Shown: positions 25,180 through 36,600, numbered from the stretch's first letter. The stretch is 64,000 bases of DNA from Schistocephalus solidus (GCA_017591395.1 WEDG01004251.1:1-64000); one strand, 5' to 3'. The notes: generated by a model not told the origin, from the sequence alone. A program made the numbers and translations.

Positions 25180-25975
25180 GTTAGAATGGTCTCCGACCTC
25201 CGGTCTGCTCAGCCCTGTCTTGACAACGATCCCAGGTGGGGGAGTGGAACAGAAAGCGAGGTAGATGCATTGAAAGTCTACTCTCACTATAATCCAGCGC
25301 AAGTCACCATCTCCACACCACAATGCTGTGGAGCATACGGTGGACATCGTCGAAAACGACGGTCGGTAAGGATGGTACGCCTAGGTGCGGATTTCCTCGT
25401 GCCCGCCAGCCGCGCCTGAACCCGCATCTGGGGTTCTTGACACGAGTTCGTGAGGGAAGAGAGAGAGCGGCAACTGGGAGCATGCGGTGGAGCATACGGT
25501 GGAGCATACGGTGGATATCGTCGAAAACGACGGTCGGTAAGGATGGTACGCCTAGGTGCAGATTTCCTCGTGCCCGCCAGCCGCGCCTGAACCCGCATCT
25601 GGGGTTCTTGACACGAGTTCGTGAGGGAAGAGAGAGAGCGGCAACTGGGAGCATGCGGTGGAGCATACGGTGGAGCATACGGTGGATATCGTCGAAAACG
25701 ACGGTCGGTAAGGATGGTACGCCTAGGTGCGGATTTCCTCGTGCCCGCCAGCCGCGCCTGAACCCGCATCTGGGGTTCTTGACACGAGTGGGTGAGGGAA
25801 GAGAGAGAGCGGCAACTGCAGCAAAAGTGTACGAGTACTTAAAACTAATCCACGCGCAGGTCTCCATCCCTGCACTACCCTTCTGTGGAGCACATGGTGG
25901 ACCTCCTCACACCACGACGCTTGAACTGTCGTGCGCCGGGATAGGTTTTTCGGGGCGTATTTTGACGGGATATTA
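25180..25975 (+). repeat. Diverged 380-bp satellite unit with internal 171-bp minisatellite
   Basis: Both flanks (25180-25350 and 25805-25970) match the satellite at 31.3-35.1 kb, through CTGTCTTGACA, GCAAGTCTAC-like and GCATACGGTGGACATCGTCG blocks. The middle holds three copies of a 171-bp subunit starting near 25351, 25522 and 25693, each with CGAAAACGACGGTCGGTAAG and GCCCGCCAGCCGCGCCTGAA. A shorter repeat, GGAGCATACGGT, is itself iterated two or three times at each junction. Because 171 is divisible by three, open frames of up to 217 codons persist on both strands. They are by-products. Confidence 0.85.
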
Positions 25976-26176
25976 AGCTCTGTCAACGACAGGGGAATAT
26001 TTACTATTCCTGGAAGTATTCAAAGGGCTGCCTTTATTACTTCTGCTGGGTCGTTCTATTCCCCGTTTCCTGTTTATGGGGTCATATAAGTCATGTTTAC
26101 CAAATGTTGTGAAAGTCAAAAGTCAAAAGAGCCGAGAGGACAGCAGCAGGATACATGCCAAACTGTAAAAGCCTAC

Positions 26177-26364
26177 CTGAAAGTCGTCACGTTCGTGACT
26201 TCGGTGCACCTGACGTCCATCTTTCAGCCAAAAAACCTGGGGCGGAGGAAAGCCATTTACGTGGCAGGTCACTTCAAGTCGGCCACCGGAGGCTATCACA
26301 ACAGCTGCCGGCAGACTAGGTCCGTCAATGAAAAATTCGGCCTTTGGAGATATATCTGCCTCAA
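26177..26364 (-). CDS. Ig-protein exon 8: first half of an I-set domain
   Basis: An exon of 62 codons plus two bases, phase 1 in and 0 out. The acceptor is a T-rich tract ending TTGGCAG; the donor is GTAGGC. Residues 6-18 (PKAEFFIDGPSLP) give the A strand. GGRLEVTC (26-33) holds the B-strand cysteine, and GFPPPQVFWLKDG (37-49) holds the invariant tryptophan. It ends at DDFQ in the D strand, and exon 9 resumes in phase 0 with VKQDG. The joined product is a normal I-set domain, except that the F-strand cysteine is replaced (QWEVIG), as is common in cytoplasmic muscle Ig domains. Confidence 0.9.
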
Positions 26365-28780
26365 CTGCCAATTTGAAAACAGGTAGCGGGTGAGCAGAGT
26401 TTTCAAAAGCACACAGCGGTTGTTTGCAAAATAAAATCCCCCTACGCGGTGAAGGAAACATGCCTAAATGACCACACGGTTGCATGCAAATACGGGGCTC
26501 TAAGCAGAAGCATGTGTTGAAACGCAAAACTAAATTAAGAATTCAAGCACCCCTTCGCAGCGGCGTGAGCTACTTGCGTTTTGCTACTCAAAATCTATAT
26601 AGTAATAAGGAGTAAAATACTGCTTCTATGCAACATATGTGCTATGAACATTTGAGGACCCGATGCAAACTGCATAGCGGGAAAGAAGAGGGGACCGTTT
26701 TGCTCAAAATTGTGCTTTTTCTGGCTGGTGGGTCTTCTAAGCAAAAAATATCCTCCCCATCGTATTGACGTTTATCGATCTGCGTTATTTATTTTCAACC
26801 GGCTAAAAGGAGTTTGTTTTCCGTCAGTCCAGAGCCCTCCGTGTAGGAAGACAAGAGTACTAATCGGTATGCTGAAAATCAAAGACAGGAGGCACTTAAA
26901 TGATAATTCCCGAATTATTGATATTGCCAGGCAGCCAGAACCTACGTTAAGTCTCGAGGTCAGATGCAAGTCTGATGCTAATGATGCCAACCTTAAAACT
27001 GCGATTTTTGTCGAATAAATGACATCTGAGAAAAACTCATCACCTGGTTTTTCGATAGAAGAATCCGCAATTACAACTCAACGTGCACTGGTGGTATTTC
27101 AGCCAAGAGGATCGTTTTGAGGAAGACCTGCCCATTATCGACCCTTCAGATCCTTTCAAATCGTACTGGGCTATATTAAAGAGACCGAGGACGGAGTTCG
27201 AAGCTTTGCGCGGCTTTTGATATGACATAAAGCTGCTGTTTACACATTCCATGACACGACTGAGTTCTCACGCACAACTAGCGAGTCTTCGCCCAGTAGT
27301 TCCCCTATGTTGGAGAGGCAAATCACTTGCCCATATCTGACTTAATCTGCCAGTAGGAGTAGGTACCATAGAAAGGCCGCTAGGGTCTGGCCAGCTCAAA
27401 TATGTCTTCCACCCTGGTATACATAACAAACTAAAACTTGTTTCTGGGTGGATGGAACAGACAGGCATTCAGTTCCAAGGTCAACTGGTCCAGAAGACGT
27501 TCAACTGTTTACCCAACGTGACGTTGGTTGTCTCTCCCATGAGATCTACGAGAGCTCGACCGTCGATTTCGACAAAGTCCACCGTATGCCCCACAGCACG
27601 GTGGTGCACGAAATGTGACTTTTGCGTGAATTAGATTATAGTGAGAGTACACTTGCGATGCATCTAACACACTCCCTCCTCCTGCTCCGCTATGGTCACC
27701 CGCGTCATGACAGAGTCAAGAAGACCGGAGATGGGAGAGGCCGTACGTGGTTGGCGTGGTCAGAGCCACTCTTAATCATGCCACCATACGTGGCTCGGAT
27801 CCCCCACAGTGGGAGGTTCATAGAGGCCACACTAAGAAGGAGTGATTGCCCCATTGCTATAGAGATTCGAGGTTCGCGGGTTCAGATTGGACAACCGTCA
27901 GACTTCCATATAAAATTAACGCCCCCTGGTTGTGTTTGTCTACTCGCCTAGTAAACGGCAGTAAGCTCTGCTTTTCCGGTGCTTAACGCACAACCAGTAG
28001 TCCAGCCACAAAAAGCACACATCTTTTCAGATACAAGAGGTGACGTCAGAAACGAAGACGTGGAGAAGTTGACCCAGCAACAGAACCAAACTGATGACGT
28101 GCAGGCAACGAGAGGCAAAAATGCAACATCGAGGAAGCATCTTTATTTGCCTGACATTTGGTGCGTATTTTGGCAGAAACCAAAGAGGAAGAAACCCGTA
28201 ACTTAAAAGGGCAGAGTAAAATCATCTGACGCGGCAAATCAAGAGATCTGTTAGTAGACATAAGGAATGGCTGAGTGGTGCACGCAATCTGTGGCAATTT
28301 TGGGTACTTTTGAAAGCCTTCATGCGTACAGCGAATAGCGAATTATGTTCTAATGCTATAAAAAATGAGATTGCAATAGGGCCAGTGGCACGAGCTTGTT
28401 TACATAGCGAGTCCAGTAAAAAACACGTCTGTATAGACTTGCTTAGTTGTTCCGAATAGGTCCCGGTGTAGGAGTCCGAAATGCTATATGAATCTCGTTT
28501 CCTCAGATACGCCTAACGTAAGCAAGACATAAGGGCATGGCTGTTCTTGCTAAAAATGCCCATCCTATATTTTTGAAGCACAAATGCCCAATGTAAGCCA
28601 ACTCTGTGCACCGTACACGAGAGGGGGGCGGCAACAGATAGAGAAAACCCGAAATTTTCGGCAACTTGAAAAAAGTTTAACAGTGTTTGCAGTCCGCACA
28701 TGCCAGTAAAGGTGGTCACTACGACAAGGTGCGTGTACATGCTCGTGTGCGTGGGAAAATGTATGTTAGGGATTGTTTAC
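26365..28780. other. Intron between exons 7 and 8; no exon recognised
   Basis: A 2.4-kb intron. At about 27705-27745 it contains a minus-oriented piece of the 380-bp satellite, the reverse complement of GGTCTTCTTGACTCTGTC. Several open frames (26710-27018, 27268-27468, 27622-27951) show neither domain patterns nor paired splice sites. Confidence 0.6.
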
Positions 28781-29446
28781 TCAGGAATGTTCCGCTATCA
28801 TCGGTCAGGCGATGAATCGTTGAGAGCTGAGCAGAAGAAGACGACGTTCGAAGACGGTTAAAGGAGCTGCAGGAGACTGACGCGTCGTCCCGAAAGAGCC
28901 GAAAAGTCTCCACCACAATGCTCGACTCATGAGTGATAGAGAGGTCAAACAGATTAGGCAGGGAACGATACCTACAGACTTTTTCAATCCTGTCAGCCTT
29001 GTGATCCCCTACATCGGCAATACACCATGCTCGAGGAAATCGTGGGTGATAAGGCGGCTTTTGCAAATGCGACTTATTACTGCCGAAAAGGGAAAGGCTG
29101 CTTCGACTCTTTGGAATAGGTCCACGAAAGTGGGTGACACGACACGGATTCTCCTCTGACCCAGCTTCGGTCTCGTATTCTTCGTTGAACTGACTAACAT
29201 TACCGTCTGTCGACTTGGTGTCTCGATCAGAATGGGGCTCGGCCTGTGGTGTAGTAGCTTGATCGTGTCTGCTACCGAGGTCACTGGAAATGAGGGGTAG
29301 AGAGCAGCCAGCATGCAGTTTTTTCTCGGCCCCAGAGCGCCTTTCTTTCTGGTCAGAGGCGGTTGGAAACATATCTGACAGCGAGTGGGAAATGGTGGAG
29401 GCGATAGGTCGAATTCGGTAACTGTTTTCATTCTTAACGCCTGCGT
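28781..29446 (-). CDS. Ig-protein exon 7: Ser-rich linker
   Basis: Exactly 666 bases, phase 1 in and 1 out, with a frame open throughout. The acceptor is ...CAAACTTCCAG, and a second possible acceptor six bases further on gives the same frame. The donor GTAAAC follows GGAACATTCCTGA. The 222 residues contain no Ig domain. They are rich in Ser, Arg and Asp/Glu, with runs such as RSSLSLFGSNKS, SVSCSSFNRLRTSSSS and YETEAGSEEN, suggesting a disordered and perhaps phosphorylated spacer between Ig domains. The match in phase on both sides and the long open frame support it as coding; there is no homology-based support. Confidence 0.68.
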
Positions 29447-29804
29447 CTGGAAGTTTGGTGCCAAAAACGGTCGAATACGTGCAGCAGAGAGGAAATGTTT
29501 CGGTGCGGCAACATGCAGAGACAAGGTGTGTGCGTGGAAACGTTTTCCAAAACGAAAAAGGAGCAAAAAAGGAAGTTGAACGTACGTTTTTTGGAGGTGA
29601 TTTTCCAGGGTGGAGGAAAAACTTGCTTGTTAGGTGTTCTTATGCGGCTGACCGTTTTAGATAGTGGGCAAAATGTACGAGATGCGATCTAACAACTGAG
29701 GTTCCAACGTCAGAAACGTTATTATTCTTACAATCTAAACATCGACTGAAGAGCTGTGTCAAACAGTGGCAGAATACTGACGAAAGACGTGTTTAGGCTT
29801 TCAA

Positions 29805-30022
29805 CTAGTACCTGTGCTGTCAATATGGCTCCACCTGAAACATCCAAAATATACTACTGGCTGCCTCTTCGCAGTTTAATGAATATAAAGCGGTTATGCG
29901 ATAGTGGCTCATATAAGTCGGTCCAAATGCTCATATGAACTTTCAGTCTACGCCTATAAACGCTCAAATAGACTAATTTAATTCACGTTACCGATTAATT
30001 TCTGAAGAAATTAAAAAGCAGC
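29805..30022 (+). repeat. Dispersed repeat R3, copy 1
   Basis: About 220 bp matching 47195-47410 in the same orientation. Shared words include CCTGTGC, GTCAATATGG, ATATACTACTGGCT, AAGTCGGTCCAAAT-like and TTTCTGA-GAAATTAAA-AGCAG. It ends ten bases from the 5' splice site of exon 6. Confidence 0.8.
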
Positions 30023-30032
30023 TAAGACTGAC

Positions 30033-30482
30033 CTTGAACGTGCAGACAAAACGTAGCGTTGCATATTTCTCGGCCATCTTCATCAAACGCAGTCACATCA
30101 TACTCTCCATGATCATCCCGGGTAAGTCCAGATATCTCCATCTGAAAGGCGCCCTCCCGCTGGATCGTTCTCCTTCGTTTGCACACGTTGGGCAGTTGAA
30201 GAGGGCGCGCTGGACGTCAGGTCGTGACCTCCGTGACGCCAAACGACAAAACCAATTTTTCTGTCGCCTAAGACGGCGGGAGGAGGGCGAATGAGGCAGC
30301 TAAAAGTGACGGATTCACCCACGTTAGCCGTTACACTTTGGGGCCGGATCAGAAAAGCGGGATGTGGTCGCTGTCTTGGGGTGATCTGGTAGGAGGGATT
30401 CGTGGAACTGGGTTCACTGTTGGAATCTGCAGCACCCGGTTTAGGCTCCCTTTCTTGCATTTTCACGGCTGACCATTGGAGG
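30033..30482 (-). CDS. Ig-protein exon 6: linker plus an I-set domain, with a frame break
   Basis: 450 bases, phase 2 in and 1 out. The acceptor is CTTTTTGCTTTACCAAAG; the donor is GTCAGT. A charged and Ser-rich linker (residues 1-40) precedes an Ig domain with PAFLIRPQSV, the B-strand cysteine in ESVTFSC (residue 62) and the C-strand tryptophan in FVVWRHGG (81). The E-G strands (FQMEISGLTRDDHGEYDV, then ATFCLHV) lie in the +1 frame. The switch must fall between about 30240 and 30140. A single-base assembly insertion explains it, as would an intron of length 1 modulo 3. The length of 450 does not fit the flanking phases unless one base is removed. Both halves are clearly Ig-like, so the exon itself is secure. 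Confidence 0.82.
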
Positions 30483-30751
30483 CTTTGGTAAAGCAAAAAG
30501 CGTAAGATTGAAGCATCGGTTTGAATAGAGAGTTCCGATCTATCACGCAGATGTATCAGCTAAAGCACTACCTCAAAACCGAGAAATCTCTACTGCCTTG
30601 GAAGATCCAACATAGTATCCAATTAATTTAGATCCAAGCTGCTAATAGTAACCTACGCGAAGGCATGCGAAAACATAAATACATCCGGGGAAAGGATGTT
30701 AAGAAAATCTACGAAGGAGATTGGATCGTTTCCAGCTCTACGATCACTCAC

Positions 30752-30879
30752 ATGGGATCGACGTTTATGGTTGCACGGGCTGAACCAGCAATATTGTTTA
30801 CAACTGCCTCGTACTTGCCACAATCATCTGAATTGGCATCCAGAATACGTAGGGTGCTTTCGTCGTTGCCAGTTGATAT
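30752..30879 (-). CDS. Ig-protein exon 5: second half of an I-set domain
   Basis: A short exon of 42 codons plus two bases, phase 0 in and 2 out. The acceptor is TTGCCCTTTGTAG; the donor is a strong GTGAGT. It encodes the E to G strands: ESTLRILDANSDDCGKYEAV and NNIAGSARATINVDP, a textbook I-set C-terminal half. It completes the domain opened at 35609-35766, across a 4.7-kb intron filled by the 380-bp satellite. The F-strand cysteine position is an alanine (KYEAV), and the first half also lacks its cysteine, so this domain has no core disulfide. Too short for most ORF calling. Confidence 0.88.
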
Positions 30880-30964
30880 CTACAAAGGGCAACACAATTT
30901 GTGTAAAAAGATCCAATATGGGTCAGTTAAGATCCAGTAACTGCCTAGCCATGAGCGGAACAGG

Positions 30965-31010
30965 GACACTAGATGGGCTATCTCTTGAAATGTTAAACGA
31001 AATTCTAAAG
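30965..31010 (-). repeat. Dispersed repeat R2, short reverse fragment
   Basis: Contains GGGCTATCTCTTGAAATGTT followed by AAACGAAATTCTAAAG, matching one end of the R2 family. Confidence 0.45.
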
Positions 31011-31198
31011 TGTTTTCAATCAGAAAAATAACTTAAAAAGAGTTTAAATATTACTAAACTTGTAAGACAAAACCGTTATATTTCAGTCACATCAGGATGC
31101 CAACCTTTGAATAAGGATATTTTCGGTCGCATGCAAACCTTTCGTAACAACTGACTACTAAAGTGGTATGATTTTCTCTCATTAATATTCAATTCCCT

Positions 31199-31277
<79 letters not shown>

Positions 31278-31300
31278 TTGCGTGTGTGTGTGTGTGTGTT
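31199..31300. repeat. (TA)n/(GT)n compound microsatellite
   Basis: About 55 bp of TA is followed by about 45 bp of GT with two TTGC-type interruptions. It directly precedes the first unit of the 380-bp satellite, whose own units contain a (GT)n tract at the matching place, so it is probably the expanded left edge of that array. Confidence 0.95.
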
Positions 31301-34300
31301 TGCCCCCTAAATGGTCACGTGGTAGATGCGTTGGACCAACACGGGGGCCACATCAGGGCACGGCATGCGTTATTCGGGTTGCGCTCCCATAACAAATGCC
31401 GAACATGGAGGTGTGGTGGCACGCCTAGGGGCGGCTAGGACTTAGGGGACCCAGCCGCGCCAGCCACCTGCGTCCTCTCCCGCCTCCGGTCTTCTTGACT
31501 CTGTCTTGACACCGGGCTCAGGTGGGGGAGGAGGAGAAAGTGCGGTAGATGCAGCGCAAGTCTACTATCACTTTAAACTAAATCACGCGCAAGTCACCGT
31601 CCCTGCTCAGCTTTCCCATGAGCATACGGTGGACATCGTCGGATTACGACGGTCGAACTGTCGTGTGTGTGTGTGTATGCCCCCTAAACGGGCCACGTGG
31701 TAGATGCGTTGGACCAACACGGGGGACACATCAGGGCACGGCATGCGTTATTCGGGTTGCGCTCCGCTAACAAATGCCGAACATGGGAGGTGTGGTGGCA
31801 CGCCTAGGGGCGGCTAGGACTTAGGGGACCCAGCCGCGCCAGCCACCTGCGTCCTCTCCCGCCTCCGGTCTTCTTGACTCTGTCTTGACACCGGGCTCAG
31901 GTGGGGGGAGGAGGAGAGTGCGGTAGATGCAGCGCAAGTCTACTAACACTTTAAACTAAATCACGCGCAAGTCACCGTCCCTGCTCCACTTTCCCATGGA
32001 GCATACGGTGGACATCGTCGGACTACGACGGTCGAACTGTCGTGTGTGTGTGTGTGTGCCCCCTAAACGGGCCACGTGGTAGATGCGTTGGACCAACACG
32101 GGGGCCACATTAGGGCGGCAGGCGTTATTCGGGTTGCGCTCCCATAACATGGAGGTGTGGTGGCATGCCTAGGGGCGGCTAGGACTTAAGGGACACGGCC
32201 GCGCCAGCCACCTACGTCCTCTCCGCCTCGGTCTTCTTGACTCTGTCTTGACACCGGGCTCAGGTGGGGGAAGGAGAGAGAGTGCGGTAGATGCAGCGCA
32301 AGTCTACTATCACGTTAAACTAAATCACGCGCAAGTAACCGTCCCTGCTCCACTTTCCCATGGAGCATACGGTGGACATCGTCGGACTACGACGGTCGAA
32401 CTGTCGTGTGTGTGTGTGTGTGTGCCCCCTATGCCCCTAAACGGGCCACGTGGTAGATGCGTTGGACCAACACAGGGGGCCACATCAAGGGCACGGCATG
32501 CGTTATTCGGGTTGCGCTCCCATAACAAATGCCGAACATGGAGGTGTGGTGGCACGCCTAGGGGCGGCTAGGACTTAAGGGACCCAGCCGCGCCAGCCAC
32601 CTGCGTCCTCTCCCGCCTCCGGTCTTCTTGACTCTGTCTTGACACCGGGCTCAGGTGGGGGAGGAGGAAAGTGCAGTAGATGCAGCGCAAGTCTACTATC
32701 ACTTTAAACTAAATCACGCGCAAGTCACTGTCCCTGCTCCACTTTCCCATGGAGCATACGGTGGACATCGTCGGACTACGACGGTCGAACTGTCGTGTGT
32801 GTGTGTGAGTGTGTGTGTGTGTGCGTGCCCCCTAAACGGGCCACGTGGTAGATGCGTTGGACCAACACGGGGGGCCACATCAGGGCACGGCATGCGTTAT
32901 TCGGGTTGCGCTCCGCTAACAAATGCCGAACATGGAGGTGTGGTGGCACGCCAAGGGGCGGCTTGGACTTAGGGGACCCAGCCGCGCCAGCCACCTGCGT
33001 CCTCTCCCGCCTCCGGTCTTCTTGACTCTGTCTTGACACCGGGCTCAGGTGGGGGAGGAGGAGAGAGTGCGGTAGATGCAGCGCAAGTCTACTATCACTT
33101 TAAACTAAATCACGCGCAAGTAACCGTCCCTGCTCCACTTTCCCATGGAGCATACGGTGGACATCGTCGGACTACGACGGTCGAACAGTCGTGTGTGTGC
33201 CCCCTATGCCCCCTAAACGGGCCACGTGGTAGATGCGTTGGACCAACACGGGGGCCAAATCAGGGCACGGCATGCGTTATTCGGGTTGCGCTCCCATAAC
33301 AAATGCCGAACATGGAGGTGTGGTGGCACGCCTAGGGGCGGCTAGGACTTAAAGGGACCCAGCCGCGCCAGCCACCTGCGTCCTCTCCCGCCTCCGGTCT
33401 TCTTGACTCTGTCTTGACACCGGGCTCAGGTGGGGGAGGAGGAGAAGGTGCGATAGATGCAGCGCAAGTCTACTACCACTTTAAACTAAATCACGCGCAA
33501 GTCACTGTCCCTGCTCCACTTTCCCATGGAGCATACGGTGGACATCGTCGGACTACGACGGTCGAACTGTCGTGTGTGTGTGTGTGTGTGTGCCCCTAAA
33601 CGGGCCACGTGGTAGATGCGTTGGACCAACACGGGGGCCACATCAGGGCACGGCATGCGTTATTCGGGTTGCGCTCCCGCTAACAAATGCCGAACATGGA
33701 GGTGTGGTGGCACGCCTAGGGACGGCTTGGACTTAGGGGACCCAGCCGCGCCAGCCACCTGCGTCCTCTCCCGCCTCCGGTCTTCTTGACTCTGTCTTGA
33801 CACCGGGCTCAGGTGGGGGAGGAGAGAATGCGGTAGATGCAGCGCAAGTCTACTATCACTTTAAACTAAATCACGCGCAAGTAACCGTCCTGCTCCACTT
33901 TCCCATGGAGCATACGGTGGACATCGTCGGACTACGACGGTCGAACTGTCGTGTCGTGCCCCCTAAACGGGCCACGTCGTAGATGCGTTGAACCAACATG
34001 GGGGCCACATCAGGGCATGGCATGCGTTATTCGGGTTGCGCTCCCATAACAAATGCCGAACATGGAGGTGTGGTGGCACGCCTAGGGGCGGCTAGGACTT
34101 AAGGGACCCAGCCGCGCCAGCCACCTGCGTCCTCTCCCGCCTCCGGTCTTCTTGACTCTGTCTTGACACCGGGCTCAGGTGGGGGAGGAGAGAATGCGGT
34201 AGATGCAGCGCAAGTCTACTATCACTTTAAGCTAAATCACGCGCAAGTCACCGTCTCTGCTCACCTTTCCCATGAGCATACAATGGACATCGTCGGATTA

Positions 34301-35060
34301 CGACGGTGAAACTGTCGTCGTTTGTCCCCCTAAACGGGCCACGTGGTAGATGCGTTGGACCAACACGGGGGCCACATTAGGACACGGCAGGCGTTATTCG
34401 GGTTGCGTTCCCATAACAAATGCCGAACATGGGAGGTGTGGTGGCACGCCTAGGGGCGGCTTGGACTTAGGGGACCCAGCCGCGCCAGCCACCTGCGTCC
34501 TCTCCCGCCTCCGGTCTTCTTGACTCTGTCTTGACACCGGGCTCAGGTGGGGGGAGGAGGAGAGAGTGCGGTAGATGCAGCGCAAGTCTACTAACACTTT
34601 AAACTAAATCACGCGCAAGTCACCGTCCCTGCTCCACTTTCCCATGGAGCATACGGTGGACATCGTCGGACTACGACGGTCGAACTGTCGTGTGTGTCTG
34701 TAGGCCCTCTAAACGGGCCACGTGGTAGATGCGTTGGATCAACATGGGGGTCACATCAGGGCACGGCATGCGTTATTCGGGTTGCACTCCCATAACAAAT
34801 GCCGAACATGGAGGTGTGGTGGTACGCCGAGGGGCGGCTCCGGCCGCGTCAGCCACCTGCACCCTCTCCCATCTCAGGTCTTCTTGACTCTGTCATAACA
34901 CCGGGCTCAGATGTGGGGAGGAGGAGAGAGTGTGGTAGCTGCAGCGCAAGGCTACTATCACTTTAAACTAAATCACGCGTAAGTCACCGTCCCTGCAACT
35001 CCCTTCCAAAGTGCATACGGTGGACATCGTCTGACTACGACAGTCGAACTTTCGTGTGTG
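31301..35060 (+). repeat. Ten-copy 380-bp satellite array
   Basis: Unit landmarks CCCCTAAACGGGCCACGTGG (or variants) occur at about 31303, 31681, 32059, 32433, 32829, 33209, 33593, 33959, 34326 and 34705, with spacing of 366-396 bp. Length differences come mainly from a (GT)n tract and from one or two copies of CCCCTATG. Each unit has a CGTCGGACTACGACG hairpin and GGAGCATACGGTGGACATCG. A tRNA-like stretch (GTGGTAGATGCGTTGGACC about 60 bp upstream of CGGGTTGCGCTCCC) resembles box A and box B but is poor. The last unit is the most diverged. Open frames such as MTPGSGGGGGESAVDAAQVY repeat in each unit and change reading with the GT tract, so they are not genes. The array fills the intron between exons 4 and 5. 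Confidence 0.95.
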
Positions 35061-35159
35061 TTGATCAGAGATGGTATGCATTCCGAGCTGATATAATGAA
35101 AAGAGGAAAGGGTTCTTCGGAAAATGCGAGTTGTTTTCGTAAATTTTTGAGCTGGTCAT

Positions 35160-35290
35160 TCAAAAGCTAGCAGTCTGACGTGAGTGATATATCTGTGGAT
35201 TATACTGCATAGTAATGACCACTACAACTCTAGTTAAGCAATCTCTTGTAATCGTCAGCACATTTGAGAATTTCGGTAGTAAATCTACTG
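35160..35290 (+). repeat. Dispersed repeat R2, forward copy
   Basis: Blocks TGACGTGAGTGATATATCTG, GGATTATACTGCA and GAGAATTTCGGTAGTAAATC are in the family order, with the CATTTCATGAGAT end eroded. Confidence 0.5.
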
Positions 35291-35608
35291 TAGAACTTGC
35301 AATAAACTGTCATAAACTTTTATAAAAGTATAAAAGATGGCTGAGCAGTCTTCCGTGCGTGAGATCGACAGGAAGAGAGGAAAAGTGACAGTCCTTTAAT
35401 TCTACGGTTACGCAAGCCCTATATTTGTACAGTTCCTGGTCAACTCATTGGTACCCAAACAATTCAACAAACTCAACTAAAAAAGGAGGCCCACAGAGCA
35501 ACCGCACTTCGGGCGTGTAAAATTGGCGCTAAGACTGAATAGCAAACTACAGGAGGAAATTCATTTTCATGTAGTACAACTAGGATGTCAGAGCTCACCA
35601 AAACATAC

Positions 35609-35766
35609 CTGGAATTTCGGGGAGGGTGTGATCAGAAGCCCATCCTTCATCCAATTAACTTCCGGTTTCGGCAGGGCGTCATACTCCACACGCATTTCAG
35701 TGTAATTTGGCTCTGAACGTGTGACAGAGTACTGCACTGGTTCGAGGATTACTGGCGCAACAGGTT
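35609..35766 (-). CDS. Ig-protein exon 4: first half of an I-set domain
   Basis: 52 codons plus two bases, phase 1 in and 0 out. The acceptor is CGTCCATTTTTCAG; the donor is GTATGT. Residues 1-9 (PVAPVILEP) form the A strand. The B strand is TEMRVEYDALP, with tyrosine where cysteine is usual. PKPEVNWMKDG (32-42) holds the core tryptophan, and the exon ends at PSPKFQ. The join to exon 5 (ISTGNDES) restores a complete I-set domain. Its split point is homologous to that of exons 8/9, where DDFQ meets VKQDG. Confidence 0.9.
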
Positions 35767-36214
35767 CTGAAAAATGGACGTGATACATTCATACAAACAC
35801 ACGTAGTTTCTTGCCTAGATGGTCTCCTTTAGAGTGCGGGCTAAAGGCACTGACAGTTTCCTTTAAATGGAAACAGATTTGAAAGAAGGCCCGGATGGTG
35901 CCTGTCTTCACACCGGAAAAAAGGATAGGTAAGCAGCTGGACCAAAAGGAAGTAGGAACCCAGTTCCTGGAGCGGAACTGGACACTAGGCCCGGTTGTTT
36001 TAATTCGCCAAAGCAGTGCACATTGGCTTGAAAAACTGCATGACGATTCATCCTCCCAGAAGTAGGCATGAACGTTCAGGACAAAAGCATAGACAACCGT
36101 AGTTACCTTGTGTTTTAATCAGTGTTGTTGTCATGATAATGCATCTCTCTTTCTCCTCTGCCTATAGAAGGGCAGAAGTTATAAGCAGTTTGAGTAACAA
36201 TTCACTGAATGCAA

Positions 36215-36600
36215 GTAAGTGTGGTATGGAGGACGTGTATGGCCGCTTAATCAGGACGTGGGAATGGGAACCAACCGCCATGCCTGTGGCCTTACGCCGG
36301 AGAATTTAGGTGAAGGATTAATGTAAGGGTTAGGGCTAAGTTTAGGCTTGTATTTTAGGTTAAGGTCGGAGTAAGGGTTGGGATCAGGAGTATGTTAAAG
36401 GTTAAGAGTTGGGTTCAGTTTAACCGAAGGGTTTATGTTTAGGATAGGGTCAGGGTAACGATCATGATTAAAGTTCAGTTTTTTTATTAGTGTTAAGCCA
36501 CGGAAATTTTCATCCTTCCTGAAATGTAGTGCAAGGCCATTTATTTTAAGTGGGCGGGTTGATTCCTACTCCCTGGTCTCGATTAGGCGGCCATACTGAT
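36215..36600. repeat. Telomere-like inverted-arm element, copy 2 (both arms)
   Basis: The left arm (36215-36300) is the inverse of the family arm, with GGCCGCTTAATCAGGACGTG. The core (about 36310-36480) is a degenerate TTAGGG array on the plus strand. The right arm (36510-36600) is direct, with GTGCAAGGCCA, GGTTGATTCCT and TAGGCGGCCATACTGATC. Confidence 0.8.

Noticed and set aside
25304..25976. Frames of 187 and 217 codons
   Set aside because: A 171-bp repeat divisible by three keeps several frames open on both strands at once.
28090..28125. CTGATGA hammerhead-like start
   Set aside because: No GAAA core or closing stem I within a plausible distance.
31256..33982. Gly-rich frames (MTPGSGGGGGESAVD...) in the 380-bp array
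   Set aside because: They occur in every satellite unit, and the frame is altered by the variable GT tract.
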